Shown: positions 24,825 to 32,622 of the stretch, in pieces
Numbering within the stretch: the first letter of the stretch is position 1
How the letters are laid out: every line of letters begins with the position of its first letter
Virus record (IMG/VR): IMGVR_UViG_3300032092_000125
Location: 1 to 34,227 of that record
Origin: a virus
DNA length: 34,227 nt
Strand: one strand, 5' to 3'
Notes under the pieces: model-generated
Database searches by the model: none
Told to the model about the DNA's origin: nothing
The model's input: only the letters and a program-made list of their open reading frames with translations
Position numbers and translations under genes: made by a program

Positions 24825-26414
24825 TCACTGGGTTGGCTGCATCATACCAGCCGGGGGCTGTTGTGCTGCTGCCATGTTGGGAGAAATAACACCTTCTCGG
24901 ACAGCCCCGCCCATCTGGTTGATGACGGCTGGGCCAAGCTTGTTGACAAGACCAGCGGCCATCGCCTGGTTGGACTCAGCTGCCTGTGACTGCTCATCCT
25001 TAAGCAGACCCTGGGGATCAATGCCAAGGGCTGCCGCACGGCGGGACAGGTATTCCTTGGGGTTGATGTACTGGGAGATAGCCTGGGGGCCAAAGGTCTG
25101 GGCAATGCCAGCAAGGAAAGCATCAAGCTTCACAAGGTCGTTGCCACGACCAAGGGCATCCACGCCGGTAATGACCACCGGCTTGACGAACTCCTTGGGA
25201 ACCTTGGGCAGACGCTTGGCCTTCTGCATCAGGTCCATGATCCGCTTGACCAGCGGGAGCTGGAACTCCTGAGACAGGATGCTATAGATACCGCCTAGCT
25301 GCCTCTCAACCGCTGCGGTCGTGAGTCGGATTTCTTCGGCGGTAACACGCTCAGCATTACGAATCGTTGACTCCGCAAGCAAGAAAGCATAATTAATTCG
25401 TTCACGAATCGAAGAGATCGCCTGCATCGCAATCCCGAGATCAGCCTGCTTTTGTAGCTGTACACATGTGACATCTGCTGCGTTACCCTCTCGGATAGCT
25501 CCATTAGGACTCTTGGCAAGGACATCGGCGCGGGTCATGCCGTTGGGGTTCACGAGGAACAGCACCTTGGCTGCTGCGGCGGAACCCTCAACGATTGCTT
25601 GGGTCAGGCCCTCAAGGCTACGGAGATCACCAAGGTACTCCTCAACGTAGCCACGGCCATAGCTCTCACCGTCCACGCGGTTCATACGAAGGGCAAGCCA
25701 AGGCAGGCTGCCCTCCTTGTACTTACCGCGGGTGCTATCAAGGACCACTCCCTTGATTTCCTGGAACGCCATGAACTCACCGTTCTCTTCACGGTGGATG
25801 CAGGTGTACAGGTCAACGGGGGTGTCGCTTCCATTGCCGTTCATCTCGTCGCCACCAATAGCGGCATAGGCTTCTTCGCTCAGCATGTCCTGAGCAACAG
25901 TCTCCTTCACCACGATGTTACACACGTTGCCCATGGGGTCACGCTTAATGACGTAACGGTTCAGGTGGAACACGCGGATGCCGTTGTCACCCAGGTGGAT
26001 CAGTGCATTGCCGGTAACGATCAGGTGCTTCAGTGCCTCAAAGACCGCCGGTCGAATCGCCTTCGATTCAATCTCCTGCATCACCGACCGCTCAATGGAA
26101 CTGAGGGTCTGGTCAATCTCCGTGCGGTATTCATCCATACCACCCAAAGCCCGGACGGCCTCCTCATCCAAAACCAGACGGAAGAAGGGCTGGTTCGGGG
26201 GGAGGAGACTCATCAGCAGGCTGGCTGCCAGATGATTAACGCCACGGGCACCAAGACCCTGGAAGGGGGTAGCAAACTGGGTGACGCTGGTAGCGTTCTC
26301 ATCCGGCAAAAGCGTTGGAAGAGTAACGCGGGAACAGTCCCTGCCACGACGCAGGTACGAATCCCGGTCGCTTTCAAGAGTTGAGTACAGGCTTCGGGCA
26401 GAGTAGTCAGACAT
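24825..26414 (-). CDS. Portal protein (head-tail connector, gp8-like)
   Basis: A 529-aa connector, near the T7 gp8 length of 536. Typical blocks are a start in Tyr/Arg-rich SLYSTLESDRDSYLRRGRDC, then PFQGLGARGVNHLAASLLMS and LLPPNQPFFRLVLDE near residues 45-85. LIVTGNALIHLGDNGIRVFH lies near 130, and AERVTAEEIRLTTAAVERQL near 353. The C-terminal tail is Gln/Pro-rich (AQQPPAGMMQPTQ). Twelve copies form the packaging vertex, binding the terminase during packaging and gp11-like adaptors afterwards. It ends 7 nt before the scaffold gene. Confidence 0.97.
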   Translation of the reverse strand: MSDYSARSLYSTLESDRDSYLRRGRDCSRVTLPTLLPDENATSVTQFATPFQGLGARGVNHLAASLLMSLLPPNQPFFRLVLDEEAVRALGGMDEYRTEIDQTLSSIERSVMQEIESKAIRPAVFEALKHLIVTGNALIHLGDNGIRVFHLNRYVIKRDPMGNVCNIVVKETVAQDMLSEEAYAAIGGDEMNGNGSDTPVDLYTCIHREENGEFMAFQEIKGVVLDSTRGKYKEGSLPWLALRMNRVDGESYGRGYVEEYLGDLRSLEGLTQAIVEGSAAAAKVLFLVNPNGMTRADVLAKSPNGAIREGNAADVTCVQLQKQADLGIAMQAISSIRERINYAFLLAESTIRNAERVTAEEIRLTTAAVERQLGGIYSILSQEFQLPLVKRIMDLMQKAKRLPKVPKEFVKPVVITGVDALGRGNDLVKLDAFLAGIAQTFGPQAISQYINPKEYLSRRAAALGIDPQGLLKDEQSQAAESNQAMAAGLVNKLGPAVINQMGGAVREGVISPNMAAAQQPPAGMMQPTQ

Positions 26415-26423
26415 TTTGTTTCC

Positions 26424-26636
26424 TTAGATAGACATGCCAGCACTAGAGCCCATGCCGCCAAGACCACCCAGCGGAATCGTCAGCATTGCCTTACCCTTAG
26501 TGGAAGACCGCATCTTGGGTGCACCGGCCATCTCCAGCGGAGAAGCCTGAACAGAACCCGCCATGGGGGTCGGCGGGGGCGGAGGAGGGGGCGGGGGGGC
26601 TGGCATAGACGGCATCTTGGGTGCGCTGAAACACAT
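26424..26636 (-). CDS. Pro-rich gp7.3-like tail assembly/host-range protein
   Basis: A 70-aa protein beginning MCFSAPKMP with a polyproline run at about residues 14-22. It ends in a hydrophobic Gly-rich tail, KAMLTIPLGGLGGMGSSAGM followed by SI. The short low-complexity body plus a Gly-rich terminal segment ending in an Ile resembles T7 gp7.3-type proteins, which are virion-associated and needed for tail assembly and adsorption. The position directly upstream of the portal gene agrees. Sequence similarity is mostly confined to the C-terminal segment, so this is a probable, not certain, assignment. Confidence 0.65.
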   Translation of the reverse strand: MCFSAPKMPSMPAPPPPPPPPPTPMAGSVQASPLEMAGAPKMRSSTKGKAMLTIPLGGLGGMGSSAGMSI

Positions 26637-26646
26637 GGTATTTGTC

Positions 26647-26862
26647 CTAGGTCTTTTTGATTACGTTGTCAAACCGGGTTTCCTGCTGCCTCTTATAGAC
26701 AGACTTCAGGAAGTCCACGATGTGGCGTTGCCCTGCATAGTACCAAATGTACCGATCTTCCCAATGAAGCTCGGGGCAACGTGGAGGAAACCGCTTTTCA
26801 ATGGCCTTGATAAAGTCCAATGTCAGCGTTGGGATGGGGTCTGTATCTTCCGGTGCATCCAT
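26647..26862 (-). CDS. Small conserved phage protein
   Basis: A 71-aa protein with IPTLTLDFIKAIEKRFPPRC, then PELHWEDRYIWYYAGQRHIV and DFLKSVYKRQQE. I recognise the general pattern (KALEE-FP-RCP, then a W...AG-R-VVDFL helix) as a small family found just upstream of the gp7.3/portal genes in many T7-like podoviruses, but no function is known to me. It is predicted soluble and helical. It starts 8 nt after the preceding gene's stop and ends 10 nt before the gp7.3-like gene. Confidence 0.75.
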   Translation of the reverse strand: MDAPEDTDPIPTLTLDFIKAIEKRFPPRCPELHWEDRYIWYYAGQRHIVDFLKSVYKRQQETRFDNVIKKT

Positions 26863-26870
26863 AAAGTCAC

Positions 26871-27080
26871 CTATTCAATGTCGCTGAGCATGGCCGCAAA
26901 CTCACGGACCTCTGCTTCAGTCATGTTTCGTCGGAGCTTTCGCATGGCCCTAAGAGCAACATCACGAACGTTGCCCTCAGTGAGGTTCTCTCCACTCATG
27001 TCATTGTACATGGCGGTGACTTCCCCAAAGGTACGAAGCTGTGGGATACGAGAAATGCTGTAGTCATTCTTTGCGGACAT
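26871..27080 (-). CDS. Small helical protein, possible HTH
   Basis: A 69-aa protein, MSAKNDYSISRIPQLRTFGE, then VTAMYNDMSGENLTEGNVRD and VALRAMRKLRRNM. The segment LTEGNVRDVALRAMRKLRR looks like the recognition-helix end of a sigma region 4 or HTH domain, but the upstream helix is not convincing and the protein is too short for a sigma factor. A DNA-binding role at the switch from replication to morphogenesis genes is possible. The C-terminal part is acidic (EAEVREFAAMLSDIE). It lies 11 nt after the nucleotide hydrolase gene, with a normal ribosome site (AAGGAGAAAC). Confidence 0.6.
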   Translation of the reverse strand: MSAKNDYSISRIPQLRTFGEVTAMYNDMSGENLTEGNVRDVALRAMRKLRRNMTEAEVREFAAMLSDIE

Positions 27081-27091
27081 GGTGTTTCTCC

Positions 27092-27481
27092 TTAAAAGGG
27101 TTGAGTAAAGTCTGGCAGGTCATCAAGCTCAACAGGAAGCCGTCCAATCCTAATCATTTCCTGGGTGTGCATCAAGGCCCCAATGTTCCACCGGGCTGCT
27201 GCAAGGTGGTCCTCGTCCCGGTGGCCCATCATAAACTTGTTCATGTGGCGGATGGCAGAGTCATAGTAACGGGACAGGGGCTGGCCCTTTTCCCAATTCC
27301 TATCTCCATACTTCTTGGCACCGAACTCAAGGTGGCGTGCATCACGCTCCATGACAAACGGGGACAGCAGGTCGAAACGTCCCTTGCCATCGCGGGTATC
27401 GCGGCGACTGCCTGTGTCAAACTCTTCCCGCTTACCAGAGTCCTTGACACCATCGAATGCAAACTTGCTTACGGATTCCAT
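27092..27481 (-). CDS. DUF5664 dATP/dGTP diphosphohydrolase-like protein
   Basis: A 129-aa protein from the ATG at 27481; the same frame is open much further upstream, but that part only runs antisense-like through the exonuclease gene. The core GRFDLLSPFVMERDARHLEF, then GAKKYGDRNWEKGQPLSRYY and SAIRHMNKFMMGHRDEDHLA, ending AARWNIGALM, is the DUF5664 pattern. Phage proteins of this family are usually labelled dATP/dGTP diphosphohydrolase and are related to MazG-type all-alpha NTP pyrophosphatases, whose metal ligands are the Glu/Asp residues of these helices. It overlaps the exonuclease by 13 nt, which suggests nucleotide-pool control during replication. Substrate is not established. Confidence 0.82.
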   Translation of the reverse strand: MESVSKFAFDGVKDSGKREEFDTGSRRDTRDGKGRFDLLSPFVMERDARHLEFGAKKYGDRNWEKGQPLSRYYDSAIRHMNKFMMGHRDEDHLAAARWNIGALMHTQEMIRIGRLPVELDDLPDFTQPF

Positions 27482-28221
27482 TGCTTGATCTCTCCCGTCT
27501 TGAAGTTGTACTCGCCGTGCTGGAGTATATGAGCAACACGCGCCTGGGTCAACGCATCCTCCGCCGTCAGCCCCGCATCCAAGAATGCAGCCAGCACCGC
27601 TTCCCATGATGGGGTTGTATCCACTCCAACAAGCTTCTCCGCCTTCACCGGCCCCACTCCCGGGCAACCCTTGTAGTTGTCCGTGGTGTCCCCCGTCAGG
27701 GTCTGGATGAAGTGATTCCTTATAGCCTGGTGTGGGGTAATAGAGAACCTGTAACCCGTGCGTGGGTTGAAGTGTTCTCCCGGGATTGTCTTGAAGTCCT
27801 TGTCCTCCGAGACCATCACCGGCAGCTCCTTGGGATTGGGGCTGGTGGCCAAGATCCCGGCTACGTCGTCCCCCTCTAAACGCGCATATGCCGCACTCGC
27901 ATACGTTTGAAGGGCATACTGGCGAACTTCCGTATAGCAAACAGGTTTGCGGGTAGTCGCCCGGTTCGCTTTGTAGTCGCTCAGGATAGTCATTCTGAAA
28001 TTGTTCGGGCTGCTCAGGCACAGGGTGATCCTATTGGTCTTGAGGTTGTCCTTGATTTCCTGCACGGAAATATCAAACATCTGCTTCGCTTCACGGGCAT
28101 CGGCATGGAGTGTCCACATGTCGTCGCCCCAGTTGGTTGCCTTCTCTACCGCAGCACAGGCATGGTAAAGAAGAATGTCAGCATCAATGTATGCGTGGAT
28201 TGGCTTCTGTTTACGGCTCAA
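27469..28221 (-). CDS. 5'-3' exonuclease (gp6-like)
   Basis: A 250-aa FEN-type nuclease that degrades host DNA and removes primers. Metal-binding motifs appear in order: IDADILLYH near residue 12, ILSDYKANR near 80, LEGDDVAGILA near 113, SEDKDF near 137, and TGDTTDNYKGCPGVGPVKAE near 175, the last being the helix-hairpin-helix DNA-binding region. T7 gp6 is 300 aa. The order after DNA polymerase is as in T7, with a homing endonuclease and one small gene inserted. It overlaps the gene before it by 4 nt and the one after by 13 nt. Confidence 0.94.
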   Translation of the reverse strand: MSRKQKPIHAYIDADILLYHACAAVEKATNWGDDMWTLHADAREAKQMFDISVQEIKDNLKTNRITLCLSSPNNFRMTILSDYKANRATTRKPVCYTEVRQYALQTYASAAYARLEGDDVAGILATSPNPKELPVMVSEDKDFKTIPGEHFNPRTGYRFSITPHQAIRNHFIQTLTGDTTDNYKGCPGVGPVKAEKLVGVDTTPSWEAVLAAFLDAGLTAEDALTQARVAHILQHGEYNFKTGEIKQWNP

Positions 28222-28439
28222 TCTTCAACCCCCCCAGCGGTTAGCAGCATACGGGCACACTCAACAAGCCCGATGCAGGAGTGGAACTGTCCAACAGAAC
28301 AGAACGTCATGTCCTGTGCTGACTTGGTTTTTGGTTGACAGCCGATGAACAACAGGGCATCAAAGCGTGCGCCAAGGATTGCAAGCAACTCGTCTGTGGT
28401 GTATCGGTTCAACGGATGAAGCGGATCATGCGGTTCCAT
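28218..28439 (-). CDS. Small protein of unknown function
   Basis: A 73-aa protein, MEPHDPLHPLNRYTTDELLA, then a more hydrophobic middle (GARFDALLFIGCQ) and three cysteines overall. I recognise no domain. It is supported by overlap architecture: it starts 14 nt inside the homing endonuclease gene and its stop overlaps the exonuclease start by 4 nt. TTDELLAILGARFDALLFIG resembles the short phage proteins built around a helix and one conserved strand often found in replication clusters. The function is open. Confidence 0.6.
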   Translation of the reverse strand: MEPHDPLHPLNRYTTDELLAILGARFDALLFIGCQPKTKSAQDMTFCSVGQFHSCIGLVECARMLLTAGGVED

Positions 28440-28797
28440 AGTCTACCTTCTTTGCTTTCTTGAGATTCTTCAGCAGGCTTTCTCGCGCCGCTGAACCATG
28501 GGGAAACTTGTGGGCAGTGAGAATAATATCTGCTTGATAGGCTTTCTCCCTGAGCCAAGGTCTGATTTTCTTTACAAACTTCCTGGCATTAGGGCCACAC
28601 ACTTCCCACCGATATGCGTTGCGCCTGGGTGCCTCGTTCTTTAACATCCTGATCTTCCCAAAACCGAACAGCTTTTGGATATCCTTCAGATGGTATGGCC
28701 AGCATGAGGTGATGTGTACACGGGCGGTAGATGTCCACACGAGACAGCCCTCGCCATCGAACAGCCCAGCAATGTAGGCCAGCTCGGTCTTCTTCAT
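28426..28797 (-). CDS. LAGLIDADG-type homing endonuclease
   Basis: A 123-aa protein from the ATG at 28797 (MKKTEL). AYIAGLFDGEGCLVW at residues 7-21 is a clear LAGLIDADG motif with the catalytic acid D14. Only one motif is present, so it should act as a homodimer. The rest has the family's features: HITSCWPYHLKDIQKLFGFG (an LFGVG-like DNA-binding loop), NAYRWEVCGPNARKFVKKIR and a basic C-terminus. The ATG overlaps the DNA polymerase stop by one base (TAATG). No intron or intein is seen in the polymerase, so it is free-standing, and probably spreads by cutting phage genomes that lack it. Confidence 0.88.
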   Translation of the reverse strand: MKKTELAYIAGLFDGEGCLVWTSTARVHITSCWPYHLKDIQKLFGFGKIRMLKNEAPRRNAYRWEVCGPNARKFVKKIRPWLREKAYQADIILTAHKFPHGSAARESLLKNLKKAKKVDYGTA

Positions 28798-30524
28798 TAG
28801 TGTGTCTCTGCCCAGTTGTTGCCCATGCGTGCCTCGCCTGCAAGTGGGCAACGGAAGTTGAAGAACTCACCGGCCTTGGTGATGGCCTGCTTGGAACTGT
28901 CGATCAGCCAGTCAGCTTCGCTGGGGTCTACGCTGAACTGGATCTCGTCGTGGATGTGGGCAACCTGCTTGGCACTGGAGCCCATGCGTGCAATCTCACG
29001 GTTGATCCCAACGGTTGCACGCTTCATCACCAGCGCACCGGCGGATTGAAGCAGTGTGTTGAGAGCAGCGTGCTCTGACCGAATGTTCAGCCGCCTGCCG
29101 TCAAGCCCTACCAGGTAACCACGGGACTTGGCCGCAGACTCTACTGCTGACTTCAGGGCAGCCAGTGCAGGAACCTTCTCAAGAAACTGCTTCTGCATCC
29201 GCTTGCCTTCCTTGGCACCGCCGCCGATGAGGGACCCAAGCTTGACCGGGCCAGCACCGTAGAGGAATGCGTAGATGAATCCCTTGGCTGCATTGCGAGT
29301 GGGCAGACCAGCTGCCTTCTGGTTAGCCGTGTGGATGTCACCCTGCAACAGCTCCTTCGCATAGTCGCCGTTGTCCCACTTGGCCATGTAATGGGCAAGG
29401 CAGCGAAGCTCAAGACCTGAGGCATCACAGCCAACAAGGACGTGGCCTGGGTCTGAGGTGAAGAGCTCCCTGCACTCCTTGCCATAGGGAGAACCGCAGG
29501 ATGGGACCTGGGCCATGTTAGGACCACGGTGTGTACACCTGCCGGTGACAGCCCCGTTGTGGTTGACGCTTCCGTAGATGCGGCCACTGCGCTCCACCTT
29601 GATCCAAGCCTCATCACCCTCAGCCAACATACCGATACGCTTCTGAAGCAGCAGGTACTGGCTCAGCTTCTTGGCAATGGGATACTCAAGAGAAGACAGG
29701 ACAGACTCATCCACCTTGGCCTCACCGGATGGGGTGAAATCTTCAGGCTCCCATCCGTGCATGGTCTTGAGAGCAGCCGCGATCTGCTGCCTGCTGGCTG
29801 GGTTGAATGGGATCTCCTTAACCTTCGTCTTCATCTGAATGATGGTGGGGGGAACGATGGTGACCAGCTCCTGGTTGATAGCCTCGCGTTCAGACGAGAG
29901 CTTTGCATACAGGGCGTTGGCCTTATCCTTATCAAAGGCAAAGCCATTGCGGACCTGCTGTGCAATGCACTCGGCAAACTCGTGTTCAAGGATCAGGGCC
30001 TCCTCCGCGCACTTCGGCATCAGGTGCTGGTAAAGCTCACGAGTAACCACAATGTCCTGCTTGCAATACTCGGCAAGTTGTGGGGTGAACTGAAGGTTCT
30101 TCCAGTCGGTGACTTCGCTACCGAAGTCATTCTTTAGATGACCAAGGCGGTGGCCCCAAGCCTTCAGCGAATGGCTGCCAATGAACTCCTTCGGAAACCC
30201 GCTGGTCTGCCAGTCACTGTCCTTGATGTCGGGGCTGGTAAGGCGAGCCATCACAAGGGTGTCACGAACGCAGCCGCTTGGTCCTGCCCACTTTGGGAAC
30301 AGCTTCTTCAACACAGGGATATCAAAGGCAATGATGTTGTGGCCGATGATCTCGTCTGCATTCTGCAACTCAACTAGCGCAGCTTCGATTGCATCCTTGT
30401 CATCACCATTGACAACAAACTCCTTGTTGCCGTACCCAGTATTGTAGCCAATACCAAGGCAGACAATCCTGCTGACACTATCCAGCAAGCCGTCACACTC
30501 AATGTCAAAATAAACTCGGTGCAT
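28797..30524 (-). CDS. DNA polymerase, family A (gp5-like)
   Basis: A 575-aa replicative polymerase with proofreading. I start at 30524 (MHRVYFDIECDGLLD) because that Met aligns with the Exo I motif position of T7-type polymerases; 38 codons further upstream look non-coding. The exonuclease has YFDIECDGLL, IIGHNIIAFDIPVLKK and YCKQDIVVTRELY. The polymerase has motif A GCDASGLELRCLAHYM, motif B RNAAKGFIYAFLYGAG with the conserved Lys and Tyr, and motif C HIHDEIQF. The end, MGNNWAETH, resembles T7 gp5 (704 aa). It is about 130 residues shorter than T7 gp5, which fits loss of the thioredoxin-binding insertion. Ribosome site GAGAG lies 6 nt upstream. Confidence 0.96.
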   Translation of the reverse strand: MHRVYFDIECDGLLDSVSRIVCLGIGYNTGYGNKEFVVNGDDKDAIEAALVELQNADEIIGHNIIAFDIPVLKKLFPKWAGPSGCVRDTLVMARLTSPDIKDSDWQTSGFPKEFIGSHSLKAWGHRLGHLKNDFGSEVTDWKNLQFTPQLAEYCKQDIVVTRELYQHLMPKCAEEALILEHEFAECIAQQVRNGFAFDKDKANALYAKLSSEREAINQELVTIVPPTIIQMKTKVKEIPFNPASRQQIAAALKTMHGWEPEDFTPSGEAKVDESVLSSLEYPIAKKLSQYLLLQKRIGMLAEGDEAWIKVERSGRIYGSVNHNGAVTGRCTHRGPNMAQVPSCGSPYGKECRELFTSDPGHVLVGCDASGLELRCLAHYMAKWDNGDYAKELLQGDIHTANQKAAGLPTRNAAKGFIYAFLYGAGPVKLGSLIGGGAKEGKRMQKQFLEKVPALAALKSAVESAAKSRGYLVGLDGRRLNIRSEHAALNTLLQSAGALVMKRATVGINREIARMGSSAKQVAHIHDEIQFSVDPSEADWLIDSSKQAITKAGEFFNFRCPLAGEARMGNNWAETH

Positions 30525-30531
30525 TGTTCTC

Positions 30532-30720
30532 TCACTGTTCTCTGGCCTCAAGCTCTTGAAGCTTGTGGGCAGTTCGGTTGTATCGCTCACGGAGCATTGC
30601 CGCTTCGGCGGAAACCTCCATAAGCTTGGAGCGTACACTAACCAACTCTGCCTTGGCTGTCAATAGGTCAAGCTTACAGATTCGCAATTCTTCTTCAACA
30701 TTTTTGAAGGTGTTCCACAT
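30532..30720 (-). CDS. Small coiled-coil protein
   Basis: A 62-aa protein consisting almost wholly of heptad-patterned helix, for example VEEELRICKLDLLTAKAELV and VRSKLMEVSAEAAMLRERYN. It is rich in Leu/Glu/Arg with no predicted domain. It ends 7 nt before the DNA polymerase start, and its TGA is directly followed by the polymerase ribosome site. Its start is 18 nt after the preceding small gene. It may be an accessory protein of the replisome; nothing in the sequence proves this. Confidence 0.6.
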   Translation of the reverse strand: MWNTFKNVEEELRICKLDLLTAKAELVSVRSKLMEVSAEAAMLRERYNRTAHKLQELEAREQ

Positions 30721-30738
30721 CTCAGTGTTCTCCTTTTA

Positions 30739-30996
30739 TCACTTGCCGTACTCCTTGAAGCAGTCCCATCCGCGTTCTGTTGCAATACTTTTAGCAGTTC
30801 TCGACATTCGTTCATCACGAAATAGACCAGTTTCAAATACGTGACAAATTTCCCGCCTTGCCTCGTCGCGTTCTTTACGAAGCTTTTCAATTTCATATAT
30901 AGCAAGCTTCGCCGTCATTGAAACACGAAGATCCTTACACCCTGCTTCGCTGCACATTAGTTCGTGAAGCTTGGCTACAATGTCAAAATTATCCAT
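30739..30996 (-). CDS. Small replication-region protein
   Basis: An 85-aa protein, MDNFDIVAKLHELMCSEAGC, then charged helices (AIYEIEKLRKERDEARREIC) and the end RTAKSIATERGWDCFKEYGK. The motif A..IA..RGWDCFK is a recurring C-terminal signature of small phage proteins of unknown function. It is soluble and helical. Its start abuts the primase-helicase stop (30997), which fits a coupled cistron. Cys residues at the N-terminal end (CSEAGC) and one in the terminal motif are notable but do not form a recognisable zinc site. Confidence 0.65.
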   Translation of the reverse strand: MDNFDIVAKLHELMCSEAGCKDLRVSMTAKLAIYEIEKLRKERDEARREICHVFETGLFRDERMSRTAKSIATERGWDCFKEYGK

Positions 30997-32622
30997 TTAA
31001 AACTCCTGTGCCTCGTCGTTGAACTCCTGGCCCTGTGCCGGGAGTGGTACTTCGGAAAGCCTACCAGTATCCCGGTTGTAATGCAACGCCGTGGCAAGCC
31101 CTGTCTCGCCGGTAAATCGGTTCTTAAGTACACGCATCTGAGTCACGTCCTTGGACTCAGGGTCCTGCTGGTTACGCTCAAGGCCGATGCAGAAGTCTGA
31201 CAGCTGGGCAATGGCAGCAGATCCACGGAGCTGGCTGAGGCTGGTCTGAGCACCTTCCTCATGGCCCTTGCCCTCAGGTCGCTTCAGGTGTGACACAAGG
31301 ATAAGACCGCAGCCCAGCTCCTCCACGAGGGACCGAAGCGAAGTCATCGTATTGTCGATGAGCCGCCGCTCGTCACCCTCACCCATTCCTGAAACGACAA
31401 TCGAAAGATGGTCAAGGAAGATCCAATTACAACCCATACCACGCACCATGTAACGAATGCGGCTAAGCAGATTATCCGAATCAATAGATCCAAAGTGGTC
31501 GTATAGATATACCCGGCCACAACCAACGCTCTGTTGGTACGCATTCTTCATGTCCTTCTCTGTGATGCCATCCATGCTGATGTGCAGGGGCTTGTTCATT
31601 GCGATACCCATGAGGCCCAACGCGGTGCGTCGGATGGATTCCTCAAGGGCAATGTATCCAACGGTCTGGCCCTGAGCAATAAGCCAGTGAGCCAGCTCAC
31701 GACAGACGCTTGACTTTCCGATGCCGGTGCCTGAGCACAGGGTGATGAGCTCACGCTGGCGCATACCCATGGTCATCTTGTTCACACCTTCCCACGGGTA
31801 GGGGATTGCCTCAATGTTCGGAGCGTTGATGATGGCATCCCACAGTTCGGTGCCGGGGATAATGCCGTCTGGCCTGAAGGTCTTGGCACTCCATGTTGCA
31901 TCCATCAGTTCCTTGCCCTTGCCTGCTACGAGCATGTCGTTGGCATCCTTCAGTGGCAGAGAAGCGATCTTTGCCTTGCCCGGTGACAAGAGAAGCGCGG
32001 CTTCCTTAGCAGCCTTCCTGCCCGCGTCGTCCTGATCGAACATGATCACGACCTCTTCGAACTTCTCCAGCCACTCAAGGTTATTCTTGATTGCCTTGGC
32101 TGCATTGCTGGCACCGTTTGGGATGGACACCACCGGCCACTTGTTTCCCTGAAGCTGGCTCAGGCTGAGGCAGTCGATCTCACCTTCGGTCAATGTCACA
32201 CGCTTACCACCGTCACGCCACAGGTGTGAACCGTACAGGCCCATGGACTTGGCATCGCCAAGGATGAGGAAGTCCTTGTTGGGGAAGCGCACCTTTTGTG
32301 CGACGGGATTACCGGCGGGGTCACAGTAGGTAGCCACCTGCACGGGGTTGCCGTTGTATGTGGCAACGCCGTACTTAAAGAAGCGGCAGGTCTCTTCGTT
32401 AATCATCCGCTTGTTCAGCGGGAGGTAATTGATATCAAGCAATGCGCTAGGCATTTTGGTCTCTCCTGTTTCTGTTTGATCGTCTGAGGCGAAGTAAGTA
32501 CGGCATCCAAAGCAGAAGCCGTGTCCGTCTGAGTAGCGTGCTAGGTTGTCTTTTGATCCACACTCTTCGCACGGCTCGTGCCGGAGGAAGTTTGAATCTG
32601 AATTACAATCTTCGGGAAGCAT
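30997..32622 (-). CDS. Primase-helicase (gp4-like)
   Basis: A 541-aa replicative primase-helicase, near T7 gp4A (566 aa). The N-terminal zinc-binding domain has C18, C21, C37 and C40 after SDSNFLRHEP, almost the T7 spacing, supporting this start. The TOPRIM primase core has LTEGEIDCLSLSQ near residue 145 and MFDQDDAGRKAAKE near 195. The RecA-type helicase has Walker A GTGIGKSS near 300, WIFLDHLSI near 393, RGSAAIAQLSDFCIGLERN near 470 and an acidic tail (EFNDEAQEF) like the T7 gp4 tail that contacts polymerase. The first 82 nt overlap the RusA-like gene. An internal start gives a helicase-only form. Confidence 0.96.
   Translation of the reverse strand: MLPEDCNSDSNFLRHEPCEECGSKDNLARYSDGHGFCFGCRTYFASDDQTETGETKMPSALLDINYLPLNKRMINEETCRFFKYGVATYNGNPVQVATYCDPAGNPVAQKVRFPNKDFLILGDAKSMGLYGSHLWRDGGKRVTLTEGEIDCLSLSQLQGNKWPVVSIPNGASNAAKAIKNNLEWLEKFEEVVIMFDQDDAGRKAAKEAALLLSPGKAKIASLPLKDANDMLVAGKGKELMDATWSAKTFRPDGIIPGTELWDAIINAPNIEAIPYPWEGVNKMTMGMRQRELITLCSGTGIGKSSVCRELAHWLIAQGQTVGYIALEESIRRTALGLMGIAMNKPLHISMDGITEKDMKNAYQQSVGCGRVYLYDHFGSIDSDNLLSRIRYMVRGMGCNWIFLDHLSIVVSGMGEGDERRLIDNTMTSLRSLVEELGCGLILVSHLKRPEGKGHEEGAQTSLSQLRGSAAIAQLSDFCIGLERNQQDPESKDVTQMRVLKNRFTGETGLATALHYNRDTGRLSEVPLPAQGQEFNDEAQEF
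32452..32467 (-). promoter_or_regulatory. Internal ribosome site and start for the short (4B-like) helicase
   Basis: Inside the primase-helicase gene, AGGAG (32467-32463) lies 8 nt before an in-frame ATG (32454-32452), codon 57, just after the zinc-binding domain. T7 gene 4 has the same arrangement with its second start at codon 64, making gp4B without the zinc domain. Initiation here would give a 485-aa protein from 32454 to 30997. Confidence 0.75.

Noticed and set aside
27482-28021. N-terminal extension of the DUF5664 protein
   Set aside because: The extension reads through the exonuclease gene in another frame, is Gly-rich without a domain, and the internal ATG at 27481 fits the family start and overlap pattern.
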